Of a stretch of 64,000 bases of DNA, positions 1 to 11,452 are shown one piece after another (position 1 is the stretch's first letter; each line of letters starts with the position of its first letter). The stretch comes from Polyporus tsugae (lineage: Eukaryota; Basidiomycota; Agaricomycetes; Polyporales; Polyporaceae). The notes beneath the pieces were generated by a model. It saw nothing but the letters and a program-made list of their open reading frames with translations, was not told where the DNA came from and did not search any database. The translations under genes and the position numbers were made by a program. Where the stretch lies: positions 1,426,001 through 1,490,000 of the forward strand of contig JAHRBS010000002.1 of assembly GCA_024305745.1 (NCBI GenBank). Reading direction: 5' to 3'.

Positions 1-510
1 CCAGTGCGGCTTGGACTTCCCACGCGTGGGGAGCAGGAAGGCGCGCCGGAGAGCGGAGAGGGGGATGGGAGGGTATTCTTCCTTGTGGGACGCGGGGTTC
101 GTGAGGCGGATAGAAGAGCAGTGGATGTCGATGTTGACTTTCTTGCGGATGGGCGTCGATACAGAAACGCCATGGAGGGAGTACACACGGCTGTCGTCGT
201 CATCCGCAGCGGACGGGGGAGCATCGTCCGTCCTCGCACGTTTGGACGACACGGTAGAATCGTCGTCTCTGGGACGTTTCTGGCCAGGGCGGGTGTGTTC
301 AATACGTTTCAAGTCGTCTACAATCTTGGATGCACGAGGCTGGAGCTCGGCCCAGCCTGGTAATGCCCCAACCTTCGGTGCTTCCGCACCAACTGCGAGA
401 CGTAAAAGGGACTCGACAATGGTCTTGATTTCTGGGAGGAGGCCGTGGTCGAGCTGCTTCTGAATGTCATCTGGGAGGAGTGGCTGAAGGGAATCGAAGT
501 ATAGTGTCAT
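1..510 (-). CDS. RTT106-like histone chaperone, N-terminal part (runs off the left edge)
   Basis: The frame is open from an ATG at 510 to the window edge, giving 170 residues and no stop, so the C-terminal part is missing. Residues 1-75 are helical. Residues 78-105 are a charged, low-complexity linker (KRPRDDD, KRARTDD) that could act as a nuclear signal. From about residue 108 the sequence (SLHGVSVSTPIRKKV, then IRLTNPAS and a hydrophobic strand ending FLLPTRGK) matches my recollection of the start of the PH-like Rttp106/SPT16-middle domain, which binds H3-H4. The family deposits acetylated H3-H4 during replication-coupled nucleosome assembly. The assignment rests on this domain start only. 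Another protein with the same domain is possible, so the symbol is left empty. Confidence 0.6.
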   Translation of the reverse strand, partial: MTLYFDSLQPLLPDDIQKQLDHGLLPEIKTIVESLLRLAVGAEAPKVGALPGWAELQPRASKIVDDLKRIEHTRPGQKRPRDDDSTVSSKRARTDDAPPSAADDDDSRVYSLHGVSVSTPIRKKVNIDIHCSSIRLTNPASHKEEYPPIPLSALRRAFLLPTRGKSKPHW

Positions 511-898
511 GACGAGGCTGGAGCTTGGTGACGGGATATTCGCTAGGTGAATTTGGGTATTCTGTCAAGCCCAGAGGAGAATATGTCGTATGGTGTGTGG
601 CGGGTTGCAAGCCACAAGAGGAAGAACAATGGGAAGCTCAGCTGGCCGCGGCCGGCCACCAGACTCAGACTGTGGACGCGACGTGACTAAGTGGCGTCGC
701 GCGCGCGAACTCTCTGCACGCGTCATGTCATGACCGTGACATGTCCACATCGAGGCAACAAGACGTCACACTCTGCTAGTGGACAAGTGCCCGCCTGGAG
801 TCCAACCCCAGTCCTACTGTGTAATAATGGGAAGGAATTCTTGGGTTCGTACAGATCCTATTGACTTCTTCTAGAGTCCATCCCCAAGCACTGGTATA
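511..898. other. Intergenic, gene-free
   Basis: This 388-bp stretch lies between the 3' end of CAP2 and the start of the RTT106-like gene, so it should hold the promoter of the latter and the terminator of CAP2. It includes a GC-rich block (about 640-720) with clustered CGCG. No conserved coding sequence is visible in either direction. Confidence 0.6.
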
Positions 899-2141
899 TC
901 ACCGCTTGATAAAGCCCACAAGCTCCTTCTGCAACTCTCGCTGCCTCCTTGCCTTCTCGAGGTCGTCGAGAGACCGAAGGTCGAAGACAACATCCCGAGT
1001 CTTTCCAAAGTAGACCTACACATGCGGAACATAGCCGTCAGATACATGACGTACGCAATCGCAAACGAGCGTGGAGAGCTGGGCGGGGAGGGGGAAGAAG
1101 GGACGCACCTCCTGCAGCAGATTGCGCATCTTGATCTCCATCTCCTCAATCATCTTGCCGGTGTTCGTGATGTGCGACGCCTGGTCCTGCAGTGGGTAGT
1201 CCTGCTCCGACTGGCGCGTCATACTCCCGCTCAGCGACACCTCTCCGTCCCGCTTAGCATTGTCTGGCTCAGCCTTCTCGGAAACGAGCCGGCCGCCCTT
1301 GGTCACCGCCGACTCCTCCTTGCTGCCCCTGGTCGAGGCTGATCGGTCGACCATCTGCAGCATGATCGTGGAAGTGAGCTTGTAGTGTGCTTGCCGGCCG
1401 CGCTCTGCTGCTTCGAAGACGTGGATAGAATCCCAAGAACCCGAGGGCTCCCCAGGGGATTGTGGGCTCAGTACTGTGGTAGCGAGCGTCAGGTAGCCCA
1501 AGATTAGCCGGGGCGACGGCAATGCAAGAGGTACATACTCTTCTTGAGCAAGACCACGCCGGCGAATCCGCCGTCATCCAGGTCCCAAAGGAAGACGGAT
1601 GACACACCGCCCTCGTAGTACCTATACGCACAAAATCAATGTCTGCTCACAGCATATGCGCACAGATGTGGTCTCGGAGAGCGTGAATACGACTCACATC
1701 TCTCGGTAGGTGTCGAACGCCTCGTTCGCCGTGATCTCCAGCTTGCGCAGCTTCGGAGACGGGACAGTGCCGTCCTCCAGGGGCGGGTCGTACTCATTTG
1801 ACCACGGCGACCTGTACGATGGTTGCGGGAGTGAGCATAGGCGTACGTCCCGTTGTCCGCGTCTTTGACCGACGGCGTGCGGTAAAGTGCATCGCCTGTT
1901 ACTACTTCTACGGTCGAATGGCTACGCACCGATAGCTGTCCCCATCTCTGTTGTAGTCGCATGCAAGGTACTCCTTCCCTGTCGCGCGATCCGTCAATAC
2001 CTTCAGCGGCTGGTCGACACTGCCCAGGAGGTCGTCTGCGTAGTCGGGGCACATCGCCACTAGCGAGGCGACGTTCTCCTCGACGTGCGTTGGCGGCAGA
2101 CGCCGCATGAGATCGAGCATCGAATCGACGAGGTCACCCAT
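899..2141 (-). CDS. CAP2: F-actin-capping protein subunit beta
   Basis: This is the beta subunit of the heterodimeric capping protein, which binds barbed ends of actin filaments in cortical patches. The start [20 protein letters not shown] and the block [23 protein letters not shown] are nearly invariant in CapZ-beta. Later exons give [60 protein letters not shown], and a last exon from about 1017 ([16 protein letters not shown]) that ends FIKR at a TGA at 899-901. Five exons give about 290 residues, the usual size. The segment after [10 protein letters not shown] carries an acidic and basic insertion ([20 protein letters not shown]) that is longer than in animal proteins. Gene order is tandem with the RTT106-like gene. 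The identification is secure; internal splice sites were set by eye. Confidence 0.93.
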
Positions 2142-2507
2142 GTTCGGGGAACGTCAAAGAGCACAGCAGATGAGGTTGGGTGGTGGAATGAGATTGAGGG
2201 TATGTAGTTCGGAGCGGAGCTGTGGTAGCGAGCGGGATCTCGCGCCGGATCAGAGTGTCGGGCCGTGACGATACACCGTGTACGGTAGTCGGCGGGGAAT
2301 CCGATGGTTCAAGAAGAGGGGAGGTGAACGCAGTTGGAGGATTCGGACTAATTACAGAGTTCAAACAAGTCGATCCCAGTAACGTAGCATTCAGGCTTGT
2401 CAATCAAGGGAAGCGCCCACGAGCGAGCTATTAGGCATCGAGACATGCGATACGCTATACAGTACATATAATATTTTGTCTAGGTCATACACCCACATTC
2501 TTTATTC
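2142..2507. other. Intergenic between CAP2 and TAN1
   Basis: A 366-bp gap holds the CAP2 promoter (high-numbered strand side of 2141) and the 3' end of TAN1. AT-rich sequence at about 2450-2510 probably includes the TAN1 polyadenylation region. No gene is visible. Confidence 0.6.
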
Positions 2508-3777
2508 TTAAACATCCGCCTCCGTTTCGGTGCTTGTGGGCACGATGGAGGGGCCCGCATCCCCCTTTTCCTTTTCCGAAATGCGACCCGCAGTATTCCC
2601 ATCCTTCAGATTTTTCGCGTTTGCGATTTCCATAACGTTGAACTTCTGCAGATTGTAGTAGTCTTTTACTACACTGATGCCACACACACTCTGGATAGAA
2701 CACTTGAGGCGATTGGTCTAATTGCAAGAGGAGGCGTGCATACCTTGAATATTTCGACGAGAATAAAAAGCTCTGGATCATTCAAGGACACGATGTGGCC
2801 CTCCGGTACGCATTTCGCGAGTTCTGGTATTAGCTTGTCCCGGGTCAGCGTGTTGTGGTTACGCATTCGCAATTCGATCTTGTACTGCAACGCTGTTCAA
2901 GCCGGATGCATGCAATAATCAAGGACAACTCACCTTGAACTTCTTCTCAGGCTGTTCTGAGAAAGCGGTCCTGACGATACGCGCACACATAGACTGAATC
3001 TCCGGGATGTTCGCAACGCAACTTCCCGCTACCGGAGTGAGACGTTGAGAAAACCTAGGAGAATATAAGGCTGGACTTTTCCTGACAGTTAGGTGGGGGC
3101 TTACCGTGTGTGAGTGACTCCAGTATCCGCGATATTTTGTACGTGTGTTACTACGAGCTTAACGGGATCGATCGGTGGTTTGCACGAGATGAAAACAACT
3201 AGTCCAGCGGTATGAGAATCAAACGTCGCGCGATGATGACCGTCGCCTACCACACAGTGTATTCGTCTGGCAGTTAGCTGTGCAGAGAGTCAGCCGTGCC
3301 GCAGGTTCACCGGTGAGGGGACATACCGAACCTTGTTTCTTTCCTGGGCCGCTTCATGGACGCAACCTCCTTGGCGATCTGCTTCTCAATATCATCGGCC
3401 CCTTCGTCGTCGTCGCCATCGGAGCCTTGTGGTGCATCACTCGCCGCGACAGATTCCGTGGGCCATAGCTGATTGGCTAGCTAAATCCACCACAAGAATC
3501 AGCGACGGAGGGCCCCAACGGTTTGCGTTCCCCGACTCACCGCCTCGAAGACATCGTACAGCTCACCGACAGTCTGCTTTTCCTTGCCTTTCACGCACGT
3601 TATCCAGACTCCTGGCCCATCGATGTTCCTCTGACCCCAAATTGGAGTCCCGTCCTACACATTGGCGAGGGATGTGAGAACGACAGGATGCCACCGTACA
3701 GAAGACTGATCACTCACAGTTCTGAACCTCCGCCTGGCCTTATCTCTTCCGTCGCTCTTCCTTTTTGCTTCAGCCAT
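2508..3777 (-). CDS. TAN1: THUMP-domain tRNA acetylation protein TAN1/THUMPD1
   Basis: TAN1 is the tRNA-binding partner of the Kre33/NAT10 acetyltransferase for N4-acetylcytidine in tRNA-Ser and tRNA-Leu. The ATG at 3777 opens MAEAKRKSDGRDKARRRFRT, followed by exons with GPGVWITCVKGKEKQTVGEL and an acidic block (GSDGDDDEGADDIEKQ). The THUMP core follows: TRFSQRLTPVAGSC, then YKIELRMRNHNTLTRDKLIP, AKCVPEGHIVSLNDPELFI, and SVCGISVVKDYYNLQKFNV in the last exon. That exon ends ETEADV and stops at 2508-2510. Length is near 300 residues, normal for the family. At least six short introns are needed. The gene shares a 287-bp divergent promoter with the PP2C gene. Confidence is high because the CGISVV..YY..KFN block is diagnostic. 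Confidence 0.9.
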
Positions 3778-4064
3778 TTCGATTCCAACCGATGCGTAGG
3801 AAGTCGTGCTGTTATGAGGCGGTGTGCAGATGCTGTCCGAGGCAGATGGCAGAGCAAGGAAGAATCAGCGTTTAGAGTGGATGCTGACTAGCGCCCAAGA
3901 GTGGCATCTTGACCTGCGAACATCACCATCGCTGTAACGCTCGGCGGTGAACGTTTGAACGTTAACGTTCTAACAGCGGTGTGCCATCGTTTTCCCGACC
4001 TCCATATTTTGTGGGGACCAGAGATGGACTGTCTCTGCAACTCTCTCGCGTACCCCCACCTCTC
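3778..4064. promoter_or_regulatory. Divergent promoter TAN1 / PP2C
   Basis: The 287-bp space between two head-to-head ATGs should contain both promoters. A perfect 14-bp palindrome with a third half-site beside it is listed separately. The PP2C frame is open upstream of its first ATG at 4065, but only from a GTG, so the start was placed at 4065. Confidence 0.6.
3949..3970. repeat. GAACGTT half-sites forming a 14-bp palindrome
   Basis: GAACGTTAACGTTC at 3957-3970 is a perfect palindrome, and one further direct GAACGTT copy sits at 3949-3955. The cluster lies in the divergent promoter, 95 bp before the PP2C ATG. It looks like a binding site for a dimeric factor, but no factor can be named. Confidence 0.45.
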
Positions 4065-5518
4065 ATGCCCACCTTCGAGGAACTCCGAAGGAGACTAGCG
4101 CAGTTCTACTCGGCGAAGACAGTCGATACTGGCCCCGGGGCAGAAGTCCACACCGTTACTTTCCAGCCGCTTCGTCGGAGAAGTAATCAGGATCGTCTGG
4201 TAATGCACCAGTTGACCATATGCGGGCAGGAGTGGTTGTTTCTAGCGGTTTGCGACGGTGAGTTGCCCGCAACCCTACACATTCTCGGCTTGCTGACTGG
4301 GGCCTGTGTATTCGGTAGGCCATGGTGGAGCCGCCACCGCCAGATACACCGCATCCCACCTGCCCAGTCGCATTCGGGCCACACTGGAACATGTCATAGA
4401 CACTGACCTCCAAAGCCGGCTGGATAGGAAGAGCCTCTTCGAGAAGGCGGACTTTATCTCGTCAGAGCTTGGCCGATGTATAACGGACTTTGATCGTGAG
4501 CTGGGTCATGTGGTGGAGACCATCTGCCCCGGGCCCAGTGATATATCTGCGAAGCAAGCCCGCCGCATCGTCTGGGAGTACCCAGATGCCTTGCAGCGGG
4601 CCTGTGCCGGTACAACCCTAGCTGCTGCGGTCGTGAATCTACGGCATAGGTTCCTGTGGACGATGAACGTGGGGGACTCGACGGTCGGTCAGTGCGCCAC
4701 ATCTCTTATCTCCGTCGTGTTGGAAAGCTGAACTTGCTGGTAGCGTTGTCCACCGCGGATATTGACGGCAAGCGATCAGCTCATGAGCTATGCTCTCGAC
4801 ATTCACCGGAGTGCGACAGTGCCTTTGGGGGCCACCCTGGCGAAGCTGTAATACAGCATGGTCGTGTGTTGGGTTCGCTCGCAGTCACTCGGGGTGAGTG
4901 CGATGGCTTCTAGTTGGCGTTGGGTCTTTAGTAAAGAGGATTCCGCCCACAGCCATTGGGGATTTTGCCTTCAAATTACCGGCGGCATATTCCAGTCATT
5001 TATTCCGCTTCCTGTCCACCGACTTCGGCACCCAGACGTTGAGGAGCAGCATCGTGGAACGCATACGGTCTCCACCGTATGTCACGGCTGACCCGTTCGT
5101 GCGGTTTGTCGACCTCAATGCGGTCTGGGGCCAGAGCCCGGTCCTCATGCTCTTCACAGACGGCGTCGACAAGCTCCTCAACAAATCCCGGTATTATTTC
5201 AATCCTCTCAGTAGGCCAGCGGATACCATAGAGCCTTCCAGCGCCGTCGCGGTTCTGTTACAGGACGAAATAGACGATACTGTCCAGGGACTCTTCGGAT
5301 ATCATGTCGACCCCCGATGGAGCGGCACCCTCAGGAACAGGGCACTGGACGTCCTGGGGAACCTCATCGGGGGCACCAACACACGGATATTGCAGATGGT
5401 CATGGACCAGGATCTTCTGGCTGATCGGACTGCGTGCCCTAGTTTGCATATTGACGATACGTCCATCATCATCTGTTCTTTTGTGGACTCAGCTCTTCCC
5501 ACCCCACGAACGTCATGA
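4065..5518 (+). CDS. PP2C-family (PPM) serine/threonine phosphatase
   Basis: This is a metal-dependent protein phosphatase. The canonical motif DGHGG is rebuilt across intron 1 (4258-4318): exon 1 ends WLFLAVCDG and exon 2 resumes HGGAATARYTASHLP. Exon 2 contains FLWTMNVGDST, the metal-ligand GDS motif. Exon 3 gives STADIDGKRSAHELC and HGRVLGSLAVTR, and exon 4 opens AIGDFAFKL, the usual TRAFGD position. The end has VLMLFTDGVDKLL and the metal-binding DDTSIIICSF. Domain order and the 70-90 residue insertion before the last Asp resemble the pyruvate-dehydrogenase-phosphatase branch, but I see no clear mitochondrial presequence from the ATG at 4065. A start upstream of it would need a non-ATG codon. 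The gene is convergent with the HD gene. The family is certain; substrate and location are unknown. Confidence 0.85.
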
Positions 5519-5949
5519 CCTACATGTCCGGGACAAGTTGATACCCATATACCCATGAGGATCATTTGTATTTTGCCCTGTATCACGATGGGTACATGGA
5601 ACACTGCGAATTGTCTCCCAGCATCTTGAATGCATTTGCCTCGGTTTATCTCCGGCTCGCCAGATGACAGGTCCCAACCGCCTCCAGTTCAATGTTTTGG
5701 GTGTTCACACTGCTCAAGAGTGGCTTCTGGGTTCGCCTTGGACAATCGATCGAGTCTTCCCCTCTTCCTGTTAAAGCATGTCCCGTACCCACCCGTCTTA
5801 ATTTGCGCCCGGCCACTGCAACAGAGGTTCCACTGCGATGGAGGAAAGCAATAGTCCCAAAAGCATTCTATTTCCTCGAACCTTGAAATGGAGACAGGGA
5901 TTTATACAATTCTTCTATCACGCTTGTCGTATCTCCGGAGTCTAAACGT
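5519..5949. other. Intergenic between convergent genes, nothing coding seen
   Basis: This 431-bp stretch lies between the PP2C stop and the HD-gene stop, so it holds two 3' regions. Open frames of 60-75 codons here show no family resemblance. Confidence 0.6.
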
Positions 5950-6908
5950 TCAGGCTTGCACATCATATTCTTCATCGACCGCATGCAGGAAATCCAACAT
6001 CTTCCAGTAAATCGTCAACACAAACACGACGGCATCGGTGGCGAACGGTGAACTTACGAGCTGATGTCTCTTTTCAGCGAGCTGCTTTCCCGGCGCAGTC
6101 TTCAGCCGTTCGCGGATATGCAGCAGCTTGTCGTAGAAATGCGCGATGGCGGTTGCATCATAAGTTGAATCCTCCTTAGGAGCGTGTAATGTTCTGTGAC
6201 GTGACTCGATGAGGGACACGGAGAGCGCCAGCGCAACGATGGCTGGACTCACCGATTTGTCGCCGCACTGAAGGCCGCACACCGCAGAATTCCTACCGTT
6301 GACGAACGCATCAACCTTCCGTTGCGCGGGTGGTCTACCAAAATTACTTACCAAATGCGCCAATCGCATCCAAACGATCAGCATCTTGCACGCAGTGGAG
6401 CTCGACGCATTGTCTGTGCCAGTCTTCGATCTGACCAGCTGCAAGCCTCTTCTTCTCAGTAGTCCAGGAGACATTGTCGATTACGCGCGCGATAATGCGT
6501 GCACGACCGTCCTCGACCAAGTCCAAACCGCTCTCCGATGCAGCCTTCTCAAAGAAGGGGACGAAAAACGCGTAAGGATCGGCTGCCTGCTCCGTCGACA
6601 CGTATTTCTTGTCGAGGACGTCGTGCAGGAGGGCCGCGAGTTCGATGGTGAGGAAATCGGGCTGGTTTTCTTGAGGCAGGCCGGCAGACACGGTGCGCGC
6701 AAGCTGTAACGCGGTCTTCCTGACGCGCTGAACTGCGCGATGTTGAACGTGGGGTGAATTTGACCGTGTCGGAGGGACAGACAGGACAGTGGCACAGACC
6801 GTGGTACGCGTCGTGAGACGGGTCGTATCTTGCCATGGTCTCCACCATGAGCTTTTCCGCGGCAGCGACAAGAGCAGCCTCCTGCTGGGTCGGATACGTG
6901 GCAGCCAT
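5950..6908 (-). CDS. HD-domain metal-dependent phosphohydrolase
   Basis: The ATG at 6908 gives MAATYPTQQEAALVAAAEKL. The first HD ligand lies in HDAYH at the end of exon 1, and exon 2 continues VQRVRKTALQLARTV. The signature His-Asp follows in IELAALLHDVLDKKYV, with the fourth ligand probably the Asp of CVQDADRLDAIGAFG. Downstream exons give RCAAFSA, DATAIAHFYDKLLHI and KRHQL. The last exon ends DFLHAVDEEYDVQA, with a TGA at 5950-5952. This H..HD..D layout and size (about 230 residues) fit the small soluble HD hydrolases related to bacterial YedJ/YpgQ, some of which cleave nucleotides. The true substrate cannot be told. The gene is divergent from the ZIP transporter across 185 bp. Confidence 0.8.
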
Positions 6909-7093
6909 GGTGGTTGGAGGTGAAAAAGAATGGATTGCCGCCAGTGGCGGGTGTGGTCAGCAAGACGTCTGCCAAACCAGCTCGAGGCATGAGCTTCTCT
7001 CTCGCAGGCGTCAAACTCGACTTGAAGAGGCCGATCACCGTTTCACCTGACACCGTCACAGCACAGCACCTTCGTTTGCCACCGTCTCCAACC
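6909..7093. promoter_or_regulatory. Short divergent promoter HD hydrolase / ZIP
   Basis: Only 185 bp separate the two ATGs, so both genes must share promoter sequence. No TATA-like box or obvious zinc-response element was recognised. Confidence 0.55.
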
Positions 7094-10000
7094 ATGCCCT
7101 GCCTACATTCCACCCGCCGGACACTCCTCCTCGTCGCACTCGCAAGTCTCGCTGTGGGAACGTCCCTTCTGTCGGAAACAGCGAAGACTCCCTTAGTTGT
7201 CTCGGTGCGTGTCCTTTCCCGAGCCGGCTGAATTCGCACGTGTGCGAACGCCAATGTACCACAAATACGTCCATATTGACTCACCGTTTTCCCTGTTCAA
7301 TCTCAACCTTCACCTCAACTGGCTCCGGACGTTCCTCCAGCATGCGGATATCCAAGCATGCGCCCCCGTGCAGCAATTGAGCGCACTCAAGGAGGAACTT
7401 GAAGCTGCGCAGTCGCCCATCATGAGGACCGTCTTCTCGTGGCTCTTCCCCTTCGGTCCAGGATGGAATTCGGGTACGTTACGTCTCCTTCTGCTAAGGT
7501 TGCACTCGCTTTCAACCTCAGACGAACGTGCTCTGTCTCGTGCACCCCGCACTCCCCGCGTTGCCTCTACTGACGCTCTCGCTTTTGGCAGTCCTTGGAA
7601 CGTTCTACATCTCCTCGTCCGTACCGCGCGCATCCTCTCTAGCCTGCGTTTCTTTGGACTGATGTGGTCGTTTCGATCCCTCCCGTGCCGCTTCCAGGGT
7701 GCCGAACTTTATCCTTGCGTTCATCCCCGCGCAAATCAATCCCAATACCCTCAACACCATGACAGCATTCGCAGTGAGTACATCATCGTAGCTTCCTTTC
7801 TGGCCTTTCTATCGTCCATCCGATCGCCCTCCCGGCTTTGGCAAGTACGAGGTACAGGGAGATTGTGGGGGAACTCTCCGAAGTTGGGAAGTTCTTCAGA
7901 ATAGCGGAACCCCGTCGGTGGCAATCATCGAACGGCTACCGCAACACAGAGCATGGAGTAGATTTAGGGGCTTTGAATCTACAATGGTAAGAGTGTTCTG
8001 CCGTCGTCTTTATGCGGCCATTTCACACACTTTAATCCCTTCTGCTATACCAACGCGAAGGGTTATGAAGGCTTGGTGTGCCTGGCCCGCGCCGCTTTCG
8101 TAAGCCTTCTAGTTGGACATGCAACACGGCAGAAAGTGTGGTAGACAGTTAGTGGCCTTTCTGCACTTGCTTTCAGAGTAGTGCCGCATGTTGTCCCAGA
8201 TTAGACCTTCTTGCAGTCCTTACTGGTGGTCCTACTCTTCAGACGTTGTTCATTGTCGATTAGCAGCATACACGAAACTAGCAAGCCCGGATATACGTGT
8301 TCGATTATCTGATCCCCTGCAGTCGTGGTTTGATGCAAGGATGACTCTCGGCTGTATCTCGGGAATCGCGATCCCTACCCGAAGGTCCTTGCCTATGTGA
8401 CTCCTGCCGGACGTTTCACAGGAGTATCTGTGCAGGGCTTCTTTTGACACCTTTTAACCGTGTATTAAGTCTGCAAAATGATGTGTTGCAAGAATATGGA
8501 CTTTTTTGGAACACCGTCGCCGAGTCATGAAACTGACGTCCACTTTTGCAAACTGTTCTTTAGACTGGCGGACTGCTCTCTGATGTATTCTTGCATCTTG
8601 TGCCTCACTCATTCATGGGGGAGCATCAAGACGGTGGTGTGCATTTCGTCATGGTGGAGGAAAAGCGCAACATTCTCATCGGGTACGATCTATATTCTTT
8701 CTTTGAATTATCACCGATGACTCACATATCCGCCGACTTCTCAGGTTGGGTATATTCATTGGTTTCGCGTCGTTTTTCATCATGGAAAAGACACTGCGAG
8801 TCCTGGGTGGTGATGAAGAGGAGGCCGGTCATTCGCACAGTCATTCCCATTCGCACACAAATGGTTCGGCCGAACACACCAACGGTCACTCTACCGCGGT
8901 GGCCGTGCCTTCGACAAATGGTTTGAAGTCTCGATCTGGCGAAAAGCCAGATACGCCTAAGCTCGATGGGAAAGGCGAGGCCCATGACGCCCCAAAACAG
9001 ACATCGAAGCTCTCTGCGTACCTCAATCTCTTCGGCGACTTTGTACACAATATGTGAGTCCGTCGGTGCCTTTCCGGGCCATCTTCTCCATCGCTCACTT
9101 GCTTCGTGTGCCGCTAAAACTGTCGCTGCAGAACTGATGGGCTCGCGTACGTCTCGTTCTTGAGCTTCCGGTGTCGCACGTTCGTGCCGCTCAGTGGACC
9201 CGTCTTACGCTCGCCTGCAGCATGGCCGCGTCTTTCTATTCATCGCCCCTCATCGGAGCGACGACAACGCTCGCTTGCTTCGCGCACGAAATTCCGCACG
9301 AGATTGCCGACTACTCGATCCTGGTGCGCAGTGGATTTACGAAGAAGCAGGCCATGCAATCGCAATTCCTGACAGCCATCGGCGCCTTCGTACGTCATCG
9401 CCTCCTCGTTTCGTCCATTCTGTGGCACCGTCGGGTTGCCGGTGACGCGTTTGATCCTGCGCTGTGCTCCCGCCTGCGGCGCCGATACTGACTTCGTCGA
9501 ACGTGGCTGATATCATGACCAGGTTGGGTACGGGACATCTCTTCTGGGTCAGTAGCCAGATACTAATGATGCATCTCATGACTCGCAGGACGTTTATGGG
9601 CATCGGGATCCGCAACCTCTCGGCAGCTGCAGAACTAGAGAGCGAGGTCACCAACTTCGCGGATGCGCTGCGCCAAACTGCTGTCGGCATCCTTGGCACT
9701 ACTGTCCAGCTGGCAGATTTGGTAAGGCACCAGCACTTTGGCTCTCGAGTTGGGTATGCAGTTGACGTGTGAACCTTCCCAGGTGATTCCATTCGTCGCA
9801 GGAGGGTTCATGTACATCGGAGCTGTGGCGGTCTTGCCCACGTACGTCCAGCATCCTGCAATTGTCTCGGTGCCTCAGGACTGATGTACTGATGCATGAT
9901 GCGGGGCAGATTGCTCGAGGACAGCAAAAGCGGCAAGCAGGCGTTACGCGAGGTGAGTGTGCCCCCGTCAGACTATTGTTCTTGTTCCATGTTTCGTGCT

Positions 10001-10145
10001 CACGTTGCGCTCCTCTTGCGCAGTTCGCCGCAATGTTCTTTGGGGTGGCATGCATGTTCCTGGTTGCGTAAGTGCAGCGCGGCTGGGACTATGGCCACGA
10101 GTCTGACACCGTCTGGATGTTTCGTTGCACAGGTGGAACGAGTAG
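7094..10145 (+). CDS. ZIP-family zinc transporter (KE4/SLC39A7-like)
   Basis: This is a membrane transporter moving Zn2+ into the cytosol, probably from an internal compartment as for KE4/Yke4. The ATG at 7094 starts a signal-like segment (TLLLVALASLAVGTSLL). A 137-nt intron joins VVS to HADIQACAPV. Membrane segments follow: VLGTFYIS, VPNFILAFIPAQI, then GGLLSDVFLHLVPHSF after a 790-nt intron. A His-rich cytosolic loop (HSHSHSHSHTNG) precedes the diagnostic metal site DGLA and CFAHEIPHEIADYSILVRSG. Later exons give FVAGGFMYIGAVAVLP and FAAMFFGVACMFLVA. The end, WNE plus TAG at 10143-10145, is supplied by a small last exon. About ten exons and 450 residues. The HEIPHE motif makes the family certain; the KE4 subfamily and location are inferred from the N-terminal segment and His loop. 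Confidence 0.92.
7774..8563 (+). other. Unusually long (790 nt) intron in the ZIP gene
   Basis: The donor GTGAGT follows the exon ending TMTAFA, and the acceptor TTCTTTAG precedes the exon TGGLLSDVFL. Joining them leaves no gap in the conserved membrane helix, so no hidden exon is needed. The other introns here are mostly 50-140 nt. I found no clear terminal inverted repeats or ORF that would identify an inserted element. Confidence 0.7.
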
Positions 10146-11452
10146 CTACAGAGCGCGCCGGGGGAGTGTGGGAGCGGCGAGCGGGTTCAGGGCTCTAAGA
10201 ATGACGATGGAGGTCATGGGTCAGAGCATCTCGTGTGGATGGTCCGGGCGGTGTGGTTGTAAGCGACAGGGTTGTCGCAGATGGTGCCGGAATAGGGAGA
10301 GAGTAAATGAGGGGAGGGATTAGAGGGGCGCGTAAGATTAAACTAGGTTAACTTTATTGGAGAGCGAGGCAGGATCTGCGCTACTTTTGCTGAGTGTCAA
10401 TCTGGGGACATCGAGATTGAGAAGACGAGAAGGGCCTGGGAAGAGACTGCGTAGAATTCGCCTGGGGCGCATGCAGTTGTCCCGAACTCTGAACCTCTGC
10501 CTTGCGGCGCATGCCGTACCTGGTCCTCGCACACTATCCTACTCAATCGATGGTTATTTCGCGGAGAGCCCGAGGAGACGTGGGGCGGTTGGACGGGTGG
10601 CTGATGGGAGCTTGAGGGTGAGATTGGAGCAGCCGGAATGGCGGGGGGCGTTTGGTCCGGCGAACGTGCGTGAAGTCATTGGCGGATTCCGCAGCCCCTT
10701 CTCTCCCTCCCTGCCTACTCTCCTCGTTTCTGAGATCTGAGCTCGAACCCCATCTGCTGTCTCCTCCTGTCCATCCAGACGCCGCTCATTCCGTTCTATC
10801 ATAAACGCAGCCTATTTTCCCCTGCCCCCTTTTCCCCTCGTCGCTGCACCGGTCGTGTGCACACTCCACTGCCCCTCCCCGTCCTTGGTCCTCTGCCGTG
10901 TGCACCCGCCAAGTACTGTACTCGTCCCACCCTCCTGCCAACCAGTCTCCCCCGCAGCCACGGCTTGGCCGGCGTCGGACTTAGGCGTGCGCATCCGCCG
11001 CTTTTTCGCATATGTAAGCACACCAGCTTTTTCGACTCTGCGCCAGCCTTACACTGCCCTCCCCCATTCCACCTGCAGCTGTCCTGATCTCATTTCCAGT
11101 CTGACACGTCCGACGGCTGCGCATCTGTCTCATCCTACTCCTTCCCTCCACCGCAAAAGCTCCCTCTGCACACGCTTCCCTCACTCACTCCTCCCAACTT
11201 ACACCCCGCTTGCCTCTCTGGTCGTCCATCACCACCTCCGTTCGCCGATTACGTGTCCTCGCATCGTGGCTGCGTGACCAACGCTTAAACCCTATCCGCA
11301 GACTCAGCCAAGCGTGTTCACGACGCCTCGGTTCCGGTCATTCCCTTCTCCAGTTGCACCTCAAGCTGTCATCTCACCCGCACTCCTAACCTCCATCCCG
11401 CGTACCTTACCACCTCCATCTACCCACACACCCGACCTCTACCCTCGCCGTC
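10146..11452. other. Gene-free; pyrimidine-rich leader/promoter of the Nudix gene
   Basis: This 1.3-kb stretch lies between the ZIP stop and the Nudix ATG. From about 10,840 to 11,450 the plus strand is strongly rich in C and T (runs such as CCACCCTCCTGCC), typical of fungal promoters and 5' leaders. Small open frames in it are repetitive in Ser, Pro and Thr because of this composition and were not called as genes. Confidence 0.6.

Noticed and set aside
3981..4064. N-terminal extension of PP2C from a GTG at 3981
   Set aside because: It is not an ATG, and GTG starts are not usual in nuclear fungal genes. The first ATG is at 4065.
10357..10740. 127-codon frame after the ZIP gene
   Set aside because: It lies in the ZIP 3' region, is Arg/Leu-rich and resembles no family.
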